Below, one piece after another: positions 14,524 through 26,320 of a DNA stretch of 64,000 bases. The DNA is from Diplocarpon mali (lineage: Eukaryota > Ascomycota > Leotiomycetes > Helotiales > Drepanopezizaceae): contig JAENRP010000125.1 in the NCBI GenBank assembly GCA_024741835.1, forward strand, positions 1,998 to 65,997, in the 5' to 3' direction. The first letter of the stretch is position 1. The number at the start of each line of letters is the position of its first letter. The translations under genes and the position numbers were made by a program. The notes under the pieces are model-generated. The model saw nothing but the letters and a program-made list of their open reading frames with translations. It made no database searches and was not told the origin of the DNA.

Positions 14524-14919
14524 TAAAGATTCTAAGGAGGCACTTCCAATTGGAGTTTGCGCTTAGTATTACTTAAGTACTTAAAACTACCACTATTTAA
14601 GATTGCTATTATAAGGTTCGCCAAACTTTTTATACTAGGAAGCTGAAAATTCCGAAAATCTTAAAGTTAAGGAAGAAAATAGGGGTTTTCAAAGCAGAGC
14701 CGAAAAGGGAAAATCTAAGGTTATTAATAGTTGCTAAACGAAAATCGATAGTTCTAAGTAACTAAGCGATTAAGGATAAGGTTTTTAAAGTTAATTAAAA
14801 TACTATAAGTGTTTCAAAGACGTATTTCAAAGGCCGGTCTCTTATTTATAAATCAAAAGATCGATAAGGTTATATAAGGACGGAAATCTTAAGAAATCGG
14901 TCCTTGCATAAGTTACTAA
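14524..14919 (-). other. Leader and primer-binding region of copy A
   Basis: Untranslated leader between 5' LTR and gag. Immediately inside the LTR the minus strand reads ttagtaacttatgcaagga, matching the same place in B and C. It resembles a tRNA primer-binding site starting TGG after correcting one G-to-A change; the tRNA is not identified. No gene seen. Confidence 0.5.
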
Positions 14920-15165
14920 TATAAAATAGAAAGGAGATAATATAAGAATAGGCCTAAGGGAAGACCTAAAAACAAAAGGAGGAAGCACTATAAGCAGGCT
15001 CTCTTAGATAAGATATTAAGAATAAGTCCTAAGTATAAGGTATATTTAGTACTTATAGCAACGCGCGCTATCTCTATATATAGAAGGTGGCCCTTTTATC
15101 CTCCTACCGTCCTACGCCGATCATATGATATATGTCACAAGACCTATCCATCTCAGGTCTCTATA
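14920..15165 (-). repeat. 5' LTR of Gypsy copy A
   Basis: 246 bp, the reverse complement of the 245-bp LTRs of B. The inner edge is at 14920 and the outer edge ends in tctctata at 15165. It contains the conserved stretch (LTR sense) gcctgcttatagtgcttcct seen in A, B and C LTRs. Confidence 0.9.
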
Positions 15166-17338
15166 ATAGATAGTATACGCGCTAGATCTAGGATAAGTAA
15201 TCATATCTTTAATAGTTGAGTTTGATAAATCTCGAAATAGAGAAGAGCTATCCTTAAAGCTCTATATACTTAAAGATTTGCAAGGTATATTAGTCAATGG
15301 TAATACTATTAAGTCGAATTAATAACCCCTCTCTTTTAGCTTAGATATATTAAGTGCACCTGCTAATCGACGACCTGCTAATCGCCTAAAGGCCGAATAG
15401 ACTATTCCTATCGTCTGCAAACTGCTTAAAATATAGAATAACTTTAATATTATTATCCCTTTAATTAAAGCACTTATAGTAAAGGACATTCCTAAAATAG
15501 GTATAAGTAATAATAAGCCTCTACTATTAGAAAGCGGTTCTTTAAATAATAAGCTTATAGAACCTATAGCTAAACCTATATCTTTAAAAAGGAATAGAAA
15601 CCTAGAACTAGAAGATACCTTAAACAAATATGAGTTTAAGTATATTTAAGCTATAATAGTATATAGGATTTATAAGCTCGAACTTCAATAGAGCTTTAAT
15701 AAAGATAATGTGTTCTTAACCGCTAGGAAGATAATAAAAATCTCTCTTTTAAAGATATATAATAAAGCTATTAATAATCTAAAGAATAAAGCAATATAAA
15801 GTAAGGCAATTTAAAAGGAGATAAGCTCTTTTATTATAAATGGTATATAGATAGAGGAACCGACGCCAAAGGATATAAACCTAGTATTAATAAAGTAGGT
15901 CTTTATAATTAAGATATATGTAAATAGAACCTTAAAGCGTTATAAGGCAAGGCTTATAGCTAGAGGCTTCTCCTAATAGTATAGAAAAGACTACTTTAAC
16001 ATATTCGCGCTAATAGTTCGCATAGATACCTTTCGCATATTTATAGTAATAGTAGCTGCTAAGGACCTTAAATGCAAATAATACAATATTAAAAATGCAT
16101 TTACTAAAGCGACTATAAAGGAATGGATTTTTCTCTCCTAACCTAATAGTATTCTTATATGCGCTAGCCACTCTCTTTATATACTCTATAGTATCTATAG
16201 GCTTAAATAATCAGCTTATAATTAAAACCTCTTATATAGCTTTACTTTAATAGAAATAGGATTCGTTTAAAGCCTAGCTAACCCTTATCTATTTACTTAT
16301 GCTAAGCGTAGAATCAAGTTACTATTATATATTAATAATATTGCTATAGCTGCGAAAACAATTACTTAATTAAATTAGTTCTTTATAATAATTCGGAAAC
16401 GTTTTAATACTAAGGATCTAAGGGGAATTTATAAGATCCTTAGCATTTGCATTATAAGGAACTGCTTTACTTAAGAACTTTAGTTAGACTAAGAGTAGTA
16501 TATTAAGAAGATCTTAAACTAAATAGGACTCTCTACTTATATTCCTAACTTTAAACTAAAGCGTACTTTAATTAAAGGAAAGTATAATAAGTTAAAGCCT
16601 ACTAATGAAAATAAGTAAAGAAAAGATCTAAAGAAGTATTAATAAGATATTAGAGCGATTATATATACTATAGTATATATAAGACTAGATATCGCCTTTA
16701 TTATTAAGCAACTTAGTCAGAACCTAAAGGATCTGACGATTTAATATAAGAATGCAATTAAGCGATTTAAAAGGTACCTTCGATTGATAATCATATAGAA
16801 GGTAAGATATAGACTAATAAAATATATAAGCGTAAAGCTTAAGGTATATACCAATTCCAATTAAGCAAATATAAAAGGTTGGAAAAGTATATTTAAAAGT
16901 ATAGCAGTACTATATAGTAGACTTATATTATAAGGAAGTAGGAAGTAGAAATCAGTAGCTATCGCAAGCATTAAGGCCGAATATATATTAATATTATCAA
17001 ATTGCAAGTAAGGATTATAGATCGCCTAAGTTCTAAAAGATATAGGTTTTATTAAGTATATTAAATAAGATAGGAATTGTATTAATCTTTAAGCAGATAA
17101 TATAAGGGCAATTGCACTTATAAAGAATCTATACTTATATAAGCGATCGAAATATATTAATATTACCTACTACTTTATCCGCAACTTTATTATAAAGAAT
17201 AAGTTATTAATTACCTATATCCTAACCGATCGAATAGTAGCAAATGGATTTATAAAGCTATTAGAGATAGTTGCAAAGTTCAAAGCATTTAAAGATATGC
17301 TAAAGTTATAGAAGATAGTAAGGGCTTAGCAGGCTTAA
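15166..17338 (+). pseudogene. Copia pol of D1: end of integrase, RT, RNase H
   Basis: The plus-strand frame contains the Copia RT sequence: A-R-L-I-A-R-G-F-S near 15950, a run ending L-K-Q-S-A-Y-N near 16210, and the RT catalytic box near 16321-16345. The box reads Y-I-N-N, while D2 keeps Y-I-D-D, so both aspartates were mutated by G-to-A. RNase H follows, with Y-T-N-S-N-Q-A and a repeated K-S-V-A-T-A stretch near 16,850-16,960. The frame ends near 17338. Gln codons are stops throughout. Confidence 0.85.
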
Positions 17339-17342
17339 GGAC

Positions 17343-17494
17343 GACTCCTAGGCCCGCCCTACGAGTTAGGTTATATAATCTTATAAAGGAAAGTTTTTAA
17401 ATCGACTCTTAGGCCTAGACCGCAAGTCAAGTTATATAGTCTTATAAAGGAACGCTTTTAGGAAATTTAACTCCTAATCCTATCCTATGACTAG
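17343..17494 (+). repeat. Palindromic repeats in D1 3' untranslated region, one duplicated
   Basis: Three palindromes start at about 17344, 17405 and 17470. D2 has only two in this place (59269 and 59333, 64 bp apart). D1 carries an extra tandem unit of about 61 bp made of one palindrome plus the spacer containing cttataaagga, so the repeat has been duplicated here after the copies diverged. The third copy is strongly degraded. Confidence 0.75.
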
Positions 17495-17630
17495 GATTGG
17501 TGATTTTAATAGAAGTTGCTATTAATTGATTATTTTTAATTTAAAAAGATACTTAAGAGTTAGATTAGCGCAAAAGGATAGTTATTATTTTCCTAACTGC
17601 AGGTCAATCGGAATAAGGTTTAAGTAGAGG

Positions 17631-17825
17631 TATTAAGATAAGTGATATAGCTATTACTCTAATGTATTATCATATGACCCTACTGCTTAGTTAGTAGGAT
17701 ATTAATATATATATAGCTATAGGGAAGAAAGGGGTAACCTTCCTTCCTTAACTCTTACTAATATATCGACCATCGACCTTTAGAAGCCTCCTTTACCTAT
17801 TGCGCCGACTCACTTAAGCTCAATA
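17631..17825 (+). repeat. 3' LTR of Copia D1
   Basis: 195 bp, same length and sequence family as both D2 LTRs. It starts tattaagata (TG to TA at the first dinucleotide) after a purine-rich tract and ends in gctcaata. Confidence 0.9.
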
Positions 17826-20613
17826 TACTTACTAATAAGTGCAAGTTATTAAACAATTATTTAAAAGCTTTAAAGGTTTAATAAATAAACGAAGCTTTTA
17901 AACTTCTAGTGGTTTAGGTTCTTAATAAGCCTATCTGCGTATATTTCCTTAATAAAAAGGTAGATTATTTAAAAGCTTCCTCTTTAGTACTCTTAATAGA
18001 TCTATATATTATTAATTTCGATATATTAAAGGCTTATCTTAATCTTCTTATTCTTTATAATAATTAGCCGAATCGTCTATTAGTTATTGCAATATATATT
18101 TCATTTAAAGAGGGAGTTTATGCGAATCTTTTTAAAAAGGCGTTTTATAGCTATTATCTCCTTTGTAATAGAAACTATACTATAGAGTTCTGCTTTAGTA
18201 GAAGAGAGCGTGATAATCGCTTAGCGATTTGCTTTTTAAATAATCGGTCCTTTAAATAGGAAGAAGACGTATCCTTAAAAGGATTTGCAAGTCTCTCGGT
18301 CATCTTTAAAAGAAGCATTTAAAGACGCAACTAGTTGGTATTCCTTAGCCTTAAAGCTATAGGCAATTCCTAAGAAGCATATACTATATAGGTATTAAAG
18401 CGTCTAGTCTGCGGCTAAGAGGTACTTAAAGCTTAGATTAATTAGAAAGAAAGATAGTTAAGAGGCTGCAAACGCAACGTTTAAGCGTATTATAATCGCT
18501 ATATAAAGAATAGAGCTTATTTTTTCTTAATACTCCTTTACCTTTTTTAAGGAAGCTTGCCCTAAGTTCTTAATAAACTCCTTCTTTAATAGTAGAGTAT
18601 TAGGAACTCTCCTTATATTAGCTCCGAACTTTTAAGCGATCTTCTTAATATAGGTATTATAAATTAAGGAGATCCTCTTTGCTTTTTTATTTTAAATAAT
18701 CCTTACTTTAAAGAACTAGGAGATATCTCTTATAATAGTAAGCTTATACGCCCTCTTTAAGTCTTTAATTAGACGAGTCGCTTAATCTAAGTTAAAGGCC
18801 TTATATAATACTTAAATATTATTAATATAAAATGCTATAAAAACTATACGATCCTTTATTATAAAAATACAAGGCTCCTTGCTTAATAGCTTAAGTTAAA
18901 GGCCTTCAAGCGTTCTTGCGAAGTTCTTATATTATAATACTAGAGAGTCTTTTAGCCTATAGAGCGCGCGGTCTAGTTCTACTACTATACTAGGGCGCTT
19001 AAAGCCAATTAGTAGGAAGCATATGACTAGAGCACTCCTTAGGTCTTTAAGAGTATTAATAAATGCGTTAATAATATTAAACTACTTTACTTCTATATTA
19101 AAGTATGTAGTAAGCGCTATTAGTACTTTAAAAGACCTTACTATAAGCGTAGCTGCGTAGGTTGAGAAAATTAAAGCTTTATCTTAAAGATCCTCTTATA
19201 TAACTAGCTATAATCGGCACTTTAAAAGCTTACTAGAGCCATTGACCTTATAAGTAAAAACCCATTTCAATAGTATTAGTAAGGGCTTTAAGTAGTCTCT
19301 CTATACGATTTTCTAATAACTTTGAGATTTTAAATTCCTAATCTCCTAGCGCCTTCCTTCTTTAAATCGTTTACTAAAAGGGTGCTTCTCTAAGTCTAGC
19401 TATCCTTTTAAAGGCTTTGGTAAAGAGCCTTAGTACTATAGGCGATTAGGAGACTGCGCTTTATCCTTTACTTAATTATCAATTGCAGCTTTAATAATTG
19501 CATAAACTGTTAAATAGTCCTTCCTATCCTCCCTTATTTATTTGTTCGCTTAAAAGGTTGATATAAACTCTTGCGTATATAAGAAGCAAGGTAAATCAAT
19601 ATTACTTTAAGAGAGTATATACTCTAAAGTGATAGCATATACTTTTAAAGTCTCTTATTACTTAACGCTTAAGCGTCTTATCCTCTTTTGCTTAAGAAGA
19701 GGGAGTTCTTCTTTACGCTTTTCTTTATAAGTCTCTTCCTCTATTTTTATTATTACTAAAGGTTCCTTTAAGAGTCTAGGTAGCTCTATCTCTTAAGCCT
19801 AAAGTCTTTAAGCTAGTATTATAACTTAAGGTATTATATTATAAAGGCCTGCTCCTTTTATTAAGTCGCTTCTTATAAGACTATTAAAGCTTCTCCTAGA
19901 TCTTAGTAATAGTACCTCTAGCCTTTTATTAGAGTTTACTAAGGCCTGCCTTTATAATTGAAGACTCTATCTTAAAGCCTTTAAGCCATCTCTATTCCTA
20001 TATAGAATAGCGGCTAGAGATCTGCCGATCGCCTTATAGAACTTATCTTTAAAGACTCCCTTAAAGTTATTTATAATTCCTTCTTTAGTAGGGCCTCTAT
20101 AAGGAATTATTACCCTTAAGCTCTAGTTTCTATTTGCCTTCTTAAAGACTAGCGAAGTGGCTTTTAGTTCGCTTGCTTCTACCCTTGAGTTTCTAAGCGG
20201 GTCTCTTAGAGAATTTAGATTTAAGTTAAGGCCTTTTATATTATTAGTTAAAGGCTATAGAGTAGCGTTAGTCTATAATATAAGCTCTTCTTATATAGCG
20301 GCTTCTTTTATAGCAATTGCGTTCGGCCCTGCGATAAGCTCTAATTCCTCGAAAATGCCTTCGAACTCAGCGTCCTAAGCTCCTTCTCCCTCTCTAATCA
20401 ATTGGAGGGTTATATTAAGTTCTTAGTGCGATATAGGGTTTGCGCGCTTAGCTTCTGGACTATAGAAGAAAGGCTTATCGAATTCGATATTATAAGTTAT
20501 TATTACTTGCTAAAGTATAAGAACCCAGATTCTATAAATATTAAAGGTAATATATCTAATTAAATAACCTAAGTGTCTTTATAATTTAATTTTAAAGGTT
20601 CGGCAGTCCCTTT
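17826..20613 (-). pseudogene. Ty1/Copia element E1 fragment: integrase end, RT, RNase H
   Basis: Minus-strand Copia pol, homologous along its whole length to 50271-53040 of E2. The RT section near 18720-19200 reads (minus strand) S-T-Y-A-A-T-L, then E-V-K-Q-F-N-I-I-N-A-F-I, then L-D-R-A-L-Y-R-L-K-D-S, typical of Copia RT. The catalytic box near 18800-18840 reads F-Y-I-N-N (was Y-V-D-D). The RNase H C-terminus near 17850-18010 ends A-D-R-L-I-K-N-L. The 3' end is cut by D1 at 17825 and the 5' side by Gypsy G at 20614; the rest is outside the window. Plus-strand open frames here (for example 20157-20378) are antisense shadows. Confidence 0.83.
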
Positions 20614-20920
20614 TGTAACGGCCGCACCCCCAACTGGCGCAATTACCTAGGAGTATAGCGTTTTAAGGTTTTGCAATCTCGATTTAATGCAGGGTTATTT
20701 CGAATCGACCCCGAAGGTGCAAAAGGATATTCTTATATAATATTATATAAATGGGCAAAGAGCCTTAAGCTGCTTATGTATATAAGGAAGAAGGGCTCTC
20801 CTATAGGGAGGGCTCTTTAACTTCTTCATTTCTTTTATATTAGACCTATAGAATACGCCTTTTGCATTACTTCTTACTACTATACTTAATCTCGCACTTC
20901 GGTAGTTCTATATTATTACA
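20614..20920 (+). repeat. 5' LTR of Gypsy G
   Basis: The interval begins TGTAACGG and ends TATTATTACA, so it is bounded by short inverted ends TGTAA/TTACA. Homology between E1 and E2 stops exactly at 20613, fixing the left boundary. The right boundary is inferred from the TTACA end because the partner LTR lies outside the window. Confidence 0.72.
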
Positions 20921-21265
20921 TTAAACGAAGAAGTTCTTCTCCGCCGGGGACGGCTTTTAATAATATCCTACCCCTTTTGAAAATCGATTTGCGGTTGTTT
21001 CGACTTTCGATAGAATCAGGATCTTAAAGATCTCTTAGACAAACTAGGAGCTTAAATATAACTCATTAACTAGTATAATCGAGGAACGCTTTTACTAGCC
21101 GGAATTTCTTAACTACTCCTTTTATAGAAGTGCTATAGGCAGAAGTTAGAAAAGCACTACGCTACCAAAACCCTTTTTCTATAGAACCCCTTTTTGACCG
21201 AATCACTACCAAAACCAAAATCGGTAGAATAAATTCCCTACTAGCCGGAAGTCAGCTAATATAAA
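20921..21265 (+). other. Leader of Gypsy G
   Basis: Sequence between the LTR and the first gag-like residues. It starts ttaaacgaagaag, a possible primer-binding site that I cannot assign to a tRNA. No gene or repeat seen. Confidence 0.4.
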
Positions 21266-21927
21266 ATGTACCTGGTTCATTTAAGGAACTAGCTTCTATA
21301 AGGAGTACCCCTACCCCAGCCCCTAAGGCTAGACCTTCCTCTGCCGCTAAAGGTAAGAGATAATAATGCTATAGCTAAGCTAATTAAGATAAATAAGACT
21401 TTTCAAACTTAAACGTCTTATAAGAAACAGTCTTAAGTTTAAAAGAATCCTTATAATATTAAGATCAATCTAATTGATAACTATAAAGCGAGATTAGTAG
21501 GATTGCCTAGGCTATCTTTAGCCTAAAGACCTTAGCTTATTAAAGCCAAAAGACAGCTTAGCGCATATATTAGACTATTAAGCGAGAATCCACCTACCCT
21601 TAATAAAGCGAGACCTAGCCTCCTCCGAAAGTCGATACAGATGCAAAACGGATAAAAATTCAGCTAATTGAAAAGATTACCCCTTTTAACAATAGGACCT
21701 CCTTAATGTATAAGCAGTAGTTAGCTTTAGTCTAAGACCGATTGCAAGTTAACGCCGACTTATATCCAAATAAGCGAGCTTGCCGAGCCCTTATTTAAGG
21801 ATCTACTATAGGATAAGCCCGAACGTACCTCAAACCCTAGTACCTCTTAGAGACTAACCCCTTTCGAAACTGTCAAGAAATAGTAGAACTGCTAAGTAGT
21901 TACTTTTTGACTAGCCAAGAGGTAGAC
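21266..21927 (+). pseudogene. Gag of Gypsy G, N-terminal part
   Basis: The plus-strand frame, with Gln stops restored, gives a Gln/Ser-rich N-terminus followed by a gag capsid segment. The segment includes Y-K-Q-Q-L-A-L-V near 21705 and R-A-L-I-Q-G-S-T-I-G near 21790. It ends S-S-Y-F-L-T-S-Q-E-V-D at the E2 insertion. The continuation after 62276 is in register. The start codon is not clear. Confidence 0.7.
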
Positions 21928-22124
21928 TATGGTGCGGTCGGCTGGAGGGCCTTCATTGGGTCGCTCAGGAGGCTCGCAAAAGTAGGGGATGATGATTAAT
22001 TATATTATTATCTAATATATATATAGTAAGGAGACTTCGGAAAGAAAAGGGAGAGTCTATAACTTAGCAGAGTCACGTAGAGGGTCTCTAGAATAAGTAA
22101 AGACTCCGCCTATTCTACACAATA
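21928..22124 (-). repeat. 3' LTR of Copia E2
   Basis: 197 bp, the partner of 62074-62270. In plus sense both begin tatggtgcggtcggct. Differences between the two are mainly C/T and G/A. The distal end reads aata here against gaca in the partner, both RIP-compatible. The 69 bp from 22125 to 22193 are E2 sequence before the Gypsy B insertion. Confidence 0.92.
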
Positions 22125-22193
22125 TACCCCTTAGTTAGGCGATGCTCCCAGAATCGCTCAGCTATATAGATAAAACAAAAGAAAGAATAGCAA

Positions 22194-22438
22194 TATAGAG
22201 ACCTGAGATGGATAGGTCTTGTGATATATATCATATGATTGGCGTAGGACAGTAGGAGGATAAAAGGGCCATCTTCTATATATAAAGATAGCGCATAGCG
22301 CTATAGTACTAAATATACCCTATACTTAGGACTTGTTTCTAATATCTTATCTAAGAGAGCCCGCTTATAGTGCTTCCTCCTCTTGTTTTTAGGTCTTCCC
22401 TTAGGCCTATTCTTATATTATCTCCCTTCTGCTTTATA
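22194..22438 (+). repeat. 5' LTR of Gypsy B
   Basis: 245 bp, starts tatagagacctgag and ends gctttata. It matches 48646-48890, the LTR of A and, more distantly, the LTRs of C. Confidence 0.93.
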
Positions 22439-22847
22439 TTAGTGATTTACGCAAGGACCGATTTCTTAAGATTTCTATCCTTATATAACCTTATCGATCT
22501 CTTAGTTTATAAATAAGAGACCGGCCTTTCGAAAAATATATCTTTAAAATACTTATAGCATTTTAATCAACTTTAAAAACCTTATCCTCAATCGCCTAGT
22601 TACTTAGAACTATCGATTTTCATTTAGCAACTATTAATAACCTTAGATTTTCCCTTTTTAACTTTGCTTTAAAAATCCTTATTTTCTTCCTTAACTTTAA
22701 GATTTTCGGAATTTTCGGCTTTTTAATATAAAAAGTTTAGCAAACCCTATAATAGCAATCTTAAATAGCAGTAGTTTCGAGTACTTAAGTAATATTAAGT
22801 ATAAACTCTAACTAGAAGTATCTCCTTAGAATCCTTAGAAATCCGAA
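22439..22847 (+). other. Leader and primer-binding region of Gypsy B
   Basis: The first bases ttagtgatttacgcaagga are conserved with A and C and look like a tRNA primer-binding site (TGG start after one G-to-A change). The remainder is AT-rich leader up to gag with no other feature seen. Confidence 0.5.
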
Positions 22848-23113
22848 TTTAATAATTCAGCTGCCTTAAGATAATAGAACTTTAAAAATTGCCTTAAAAT
22901 TGTCTTTAAAGACCCCTTTATTCTAAGGACTAATAGGAATTAGCTTAAAGGCTAAGAAGACTCTTATATATAAACCTTATCTTAGAAATTAGTCCTTAAT
23001 TAGGTAAACCTTATCTTACTGCAATTAGTTATAATACTCTTATTAGCTATTTAGCATCTACTTAAAATCTCTTAATAAACTTAAATTAAACTTTTAATAG
23101 AATCCGGAATTTT

Positions 23114-23137
23114 ACCCTTAAGCCTAGCCTATAAGTA
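23114..23137. repeat. Palindromic repeat in B gag N-terminus
   Basis: Counterpart of 14225 in A and 43165 in C. One of two B coding copies read in the shifted phase. Confidence 0.7.
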
Positions 23138-24120
23138 AGAGGATAAAAAGACGTCTTTAAATAATTTAAGACTGCTATTTACTTTTTTAATATTAATATT
23201 AGAAAATACTAGAAATAATAACAATTTTAAACTTTTTACTAACCCTTTATCCGAATCTTTTCAAACTCGTCTTAATTACTTTAAGATTAACTCGGATTTT
23301 AAGCATTCTTTAAGCCCTTTTGAATTTCGAAGTACTCTTTTTAGCAATTAATCTTACAATATTAAAGCTTCCCCTTTACCTTCTATAAACTCTATTAACT
23401 TAGATAGTTAGTATAAAATAATAATAGCTATATTTAAGGCTATTACTAGCCACTTTCCTCTCTTTAGTTCTCTTAATGCTCCTTACTTTATAAGAGCTAA
23501 TATTACTAATTTCCTTAAGTAATATAAGGAAACTTATTACAATTTTAGTATTTATAAGCAAATATGATTTCTTAGCTCTCTTACTATTATAACTATATAA
23601 GTAAAGATATTATCAAATCCCTTTTCGAATAGAAAACGCATAGTTTATAAGAACTCCTTATTAAGGCTCTTAAGTATGAATTCTATAAATTTAATAGATA
23701 GTAGATTTGCAATACTTTAGCTTTCTTAAAGGAATTTGTTCTAATCATTTAAACTCCTAAAGAACTTAAGAACTACTATCAGACTTTTACTTATATATTA
23801 AATACCTTAATTAGTTAGAAAATACTTAGCGAAGTTAAAAGAGGCTGCCTTTTCTTATTTAAATTACCTACTAGCCTTTAAAATAAGATTATTAAGCATT
23901 TTAGGATTAATAAGCAAGACTTTATAACTTTCGCTTTATTTAAGGAATTCTCGGCCTTTACTTTAAAATCAGATTTTAATAAGAGAATTATTAATACTAT
24001 AGAGTAGGAAAAAGCCCTTACTCCCTCTTATATTAAAGACCTTAAGAGCCTGGTCCAAGAATACTTAAAGGCTTTAGAAGTTATAAAGGAAGTAAAGAAG
24101 AACCTAATAGTTATACCTTT

Positions 24121-24144
24121 CACTTACAAGCCTAACCTAAGAGT
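24121..24144. repeat. Palindromic repeat in B gag
   Basis: Counterpart of 13216 in A and 44150 in C. Preferred phase (T-Y-K-P-N-L-R-V). Confidence 0.75.
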
Positions 24145-25627
24145 AAGATCTAACTTTAAAATTAAGGAACTTAAGACCTAATTTGCAAAACTCTAAATTT
24201 AAAGCTTAGAAACTAAGATTAATAATCTCTTATAAGAAAAATAGTATATTCCCTAGTTTAGTAATAGGTAAAACTCAATTACTATAAGCCAACTTAATAA
24301 TTCCTATTACTAGACTCCTCCTTCTTATCATTTAAAATAACCAGCTAATATAAGAATGTAATAGTTAATTAAAGAAGGAGAAATTAATCTTAACTAGCAC
24401 TCTACTAATACTAATACTATAAGGTATTAAGGAAATAGCAATAGAAGAAGACTAATCTACAACTTTTATAATAATAAGGAACCTAACTGCCCTTTATATA
24501 AGTATTATAATAAATGTCCTCTTTTCTAATGTTTTATTAATATAAGGGTTATATATATTAATAAGTATAAGATGCTTTATATTAAAGATCTTAGGTTAGA
24601 AGCTATCCCTATTAAAAAGCACTAGAATCGCTTATAGTTATAGACTATTCGAATAATGATATATAGTATAAAATAGGATGAGAATTTGATCGAACGATAG
24701 TATATTATAGATATAAATGCTAAAATTCCAACTTATATATATATAGGTCTAATTAGCAATCTACCTAAGGGAGTTCTTAAAGACCTAGCTTCTAATTAAA
24801 TAGCTATAGAAGTTAAAGGCATCTCTATCTTAGGATAGGTTAATAATAATATTTCAACTGATATTAATACTGCTTTTATATTTAAGAACCCTTAGAATTC
24901 TTAGTGCCCTTTTAGATCTTCTACTTTATTAATATTAATAAAACCAGCTAAAGTCTAGAAATTAGCATATACAACTTAAGAATCTTAATATAAAGTCCAA
25001 ACGCTAAAAAATACCTAATAGTTTAGAACTATAGTAGATAAGGATAAAGCTGATATAGTAGACGAATTAATTAAAGATATAATAGATAAAGATAGCTTTA
25101 AGCTTAAAGATTAAGAAGTTAAAGTTATTATATAAACCCCTAACCCTAAGTAAAAGAGACAGATATTAAAATAGGAAAAATTCATTAATAAATATACTAA
25201 TTCATCTATAATAGAGAAAGCTATAAAGAATATTATAGCTTAGCAAATTAACCTTACGTTTAAAGACCTATTTAGTTTAATTAAACGCTTTAATAAAGTG
25301 CTAAGAAAGCATATCCCAGTTGCTTTTAAAGATTTGAATAATAATAAGGAAATAGAAATTATAATATAAAAGAACTCTAAGAGGCACTTAGCCTTAATCA
25401 AATGTCTTTAGATTGCAAAAGACAAAAGAATCCAAAGGTACTATAATATTATAGCAATAGCCTTAATATCTTAGAATATTAATTGAAATTATTTAGCAGT
25501 TGCAATAAAAAGCCCTATTATTATTTATTTAATAGAAGAATTAGTTAAAGCAAAGGCTTTGATCAATTATAGCTTAAAAGTTAATATAATAATTAGAAAA
25601 GTAGTAGAAATAGCTTAATTAATAATC

Positions 25628-25926
25628 TGTTGGTACGCAGATTCCTATGCAGGAGGCAAGCTGCCCTCGTTCCTAGGGTCATCTTATATAGCTATACCAT
25701 ATGCGATATAAGGGGTTTCGTATGTATTTCGGACGGCTATTCAGCCGGAGGACTTCGGAAGGATATCTATATACGGCTAAGAGGGACTATAGGAGGGAGG
25801 ATATTTATAAGTATAAAGGTACTATCTCAATTATATAAAGATAGATAGATATTATAATAGATTCTTTTTAATAATAAGTACTTAACTATATTTATATAAA
25901 TATCGATTATTAGTATAGAACCTATA
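25628..25926 (+). repeat. 5' LTR of Copia H
   Basis: 299 bp, begins tgttggtacgcag and ends gaacctata. The 3' LTR begins tattagtatatag at the same place, differing only by G-to-A and C-to-T, a direct view of RIP. Confidence 0.95.
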
Positions 25927-26320
25927 CTAATTAGTAGTAGTACCTTTACTATAGATAGTAAGGTTATTAAACTGAAGAATTCTTTTTTAATTTAAGGAGT
26001 ACTTAATTGTATTTCCAGCTTACTTTAAATATTAACTTAAACGTATAAAGTAATATCAGTTACTACTAAAGGGGAAAAGGCGAAAGGTATGCGAATCTAG
26101 CTAGAATTGTTACTTTAAAGGTAGATACTATCCTCTTCTACTTGCGTTCTATTATATATTATAATTAGGGTAAAACTGGAGTGCAATCGGTATCCTAATT
26201 ATAATTAGATAATAGTATAATAATATGTAAAATACGATTATATTAGACTTCTTTTAGACCCTATTAGGGCGTAGAGCAATATCTGGATAATATTAGGAAA
26301 TGATTAAAGGGAGACTATTA
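25927..26320 (+). other. Leader of Copia H
   Basis: Untranslated region between LTR and gag-pol. The primer-binding site should start at 25927 (ctaattagtagtag), but I cannot match it to a tRNA. Nothing else seen. Confidence 0.4.

Larger units (their letters stand above)
1..15165 (-). mobile_element. Giant Ty3/Gypsy retrotransposon, copy A (3' end beyond window)
   Basis: This is an inverted, uninterrupted copy of the family seen as copy B. Reading on the minus strand from 15165 it has a 5' LTR, leader, gag, pol, ORF2 and ORF3, and it reaches the left edge about 200 bp before the expected 3' LTR. All parts align collinearly with B once B's two inserts are removed. Glutamine codons are converted to stops throughout, so the copy is dead. 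It is inserted in Copia D1; the 4 bp right of its LTR (atag, 15166-15169) would be one TSD copy, the other lying outside. Fourteen palindromic repeats occur near 12, 436, 1258, 2488, 2674, 4281, 5165, 6551, 7815, 9170, 11137, 11299, 13216 and 14225, each with a counterpart in B. Confidence 0.88.
15166..17825 (+). mobile_element. Ty1/Copia element D1, 3' part only
   Basis: Collinear with positions about 57,100-59,691 of the complete copy D2. The 5' part was separated when Gypsy A inserted at 15165 and lies beyond the left edge. It ends with a 195-bp 3' LTR. Right of it, tactt (17826-17830) matches sequence in the undisturbed E copy near 50270, so D1 inserted into E1 there. Confidence 0.87.
22848..25440 (+). 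pseudogene. Gypsy gag of copy B
   Basis: The best alignment places the start at 22848, where C has an ATG and B has TTT. The frame runs in register to about 23552, where B lacks one base that A still has, then continues one frame over. The capsid-like section near 23590-23960 includes K-D-I-I-K-S-L, N-T-L-A-F-L-K-E-F and L-P-T-S-L-Q-N-K. A degraded zinc knuckle lies near 24460-24530 (Y-N-F-Y-N-N-K-E-P-N-C-P-L-Y). Two palindromes lie at 23114 and 24121. It runs without a natural stop toward protease, as in many Gypsy gag-pol genes. Confidence 0.75.

Noticed and set aside
15319..15627. Minus-strand open frame of about 100 residues (also at 57244-57492).
   Set aside because: Antisense shadow of the Copia integrase to RT linker in D1 and D2; the sense strand carries the conserved pol frame.
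20157..20378. Plus-strand open frames at 20157-20378 and 52567-52818 with similar proteins.
   Set aside because: Both are antisense to the Copia E pol linker. Their similarity reflects E1 and E2 being copies of one element.
22125..22193. A separate short element between the E2 LTR and the B LTR.
   Set aside because: It is the 69-bp piece of E2 between its 3' LTR and the point where B inserted, continuing at 48895.
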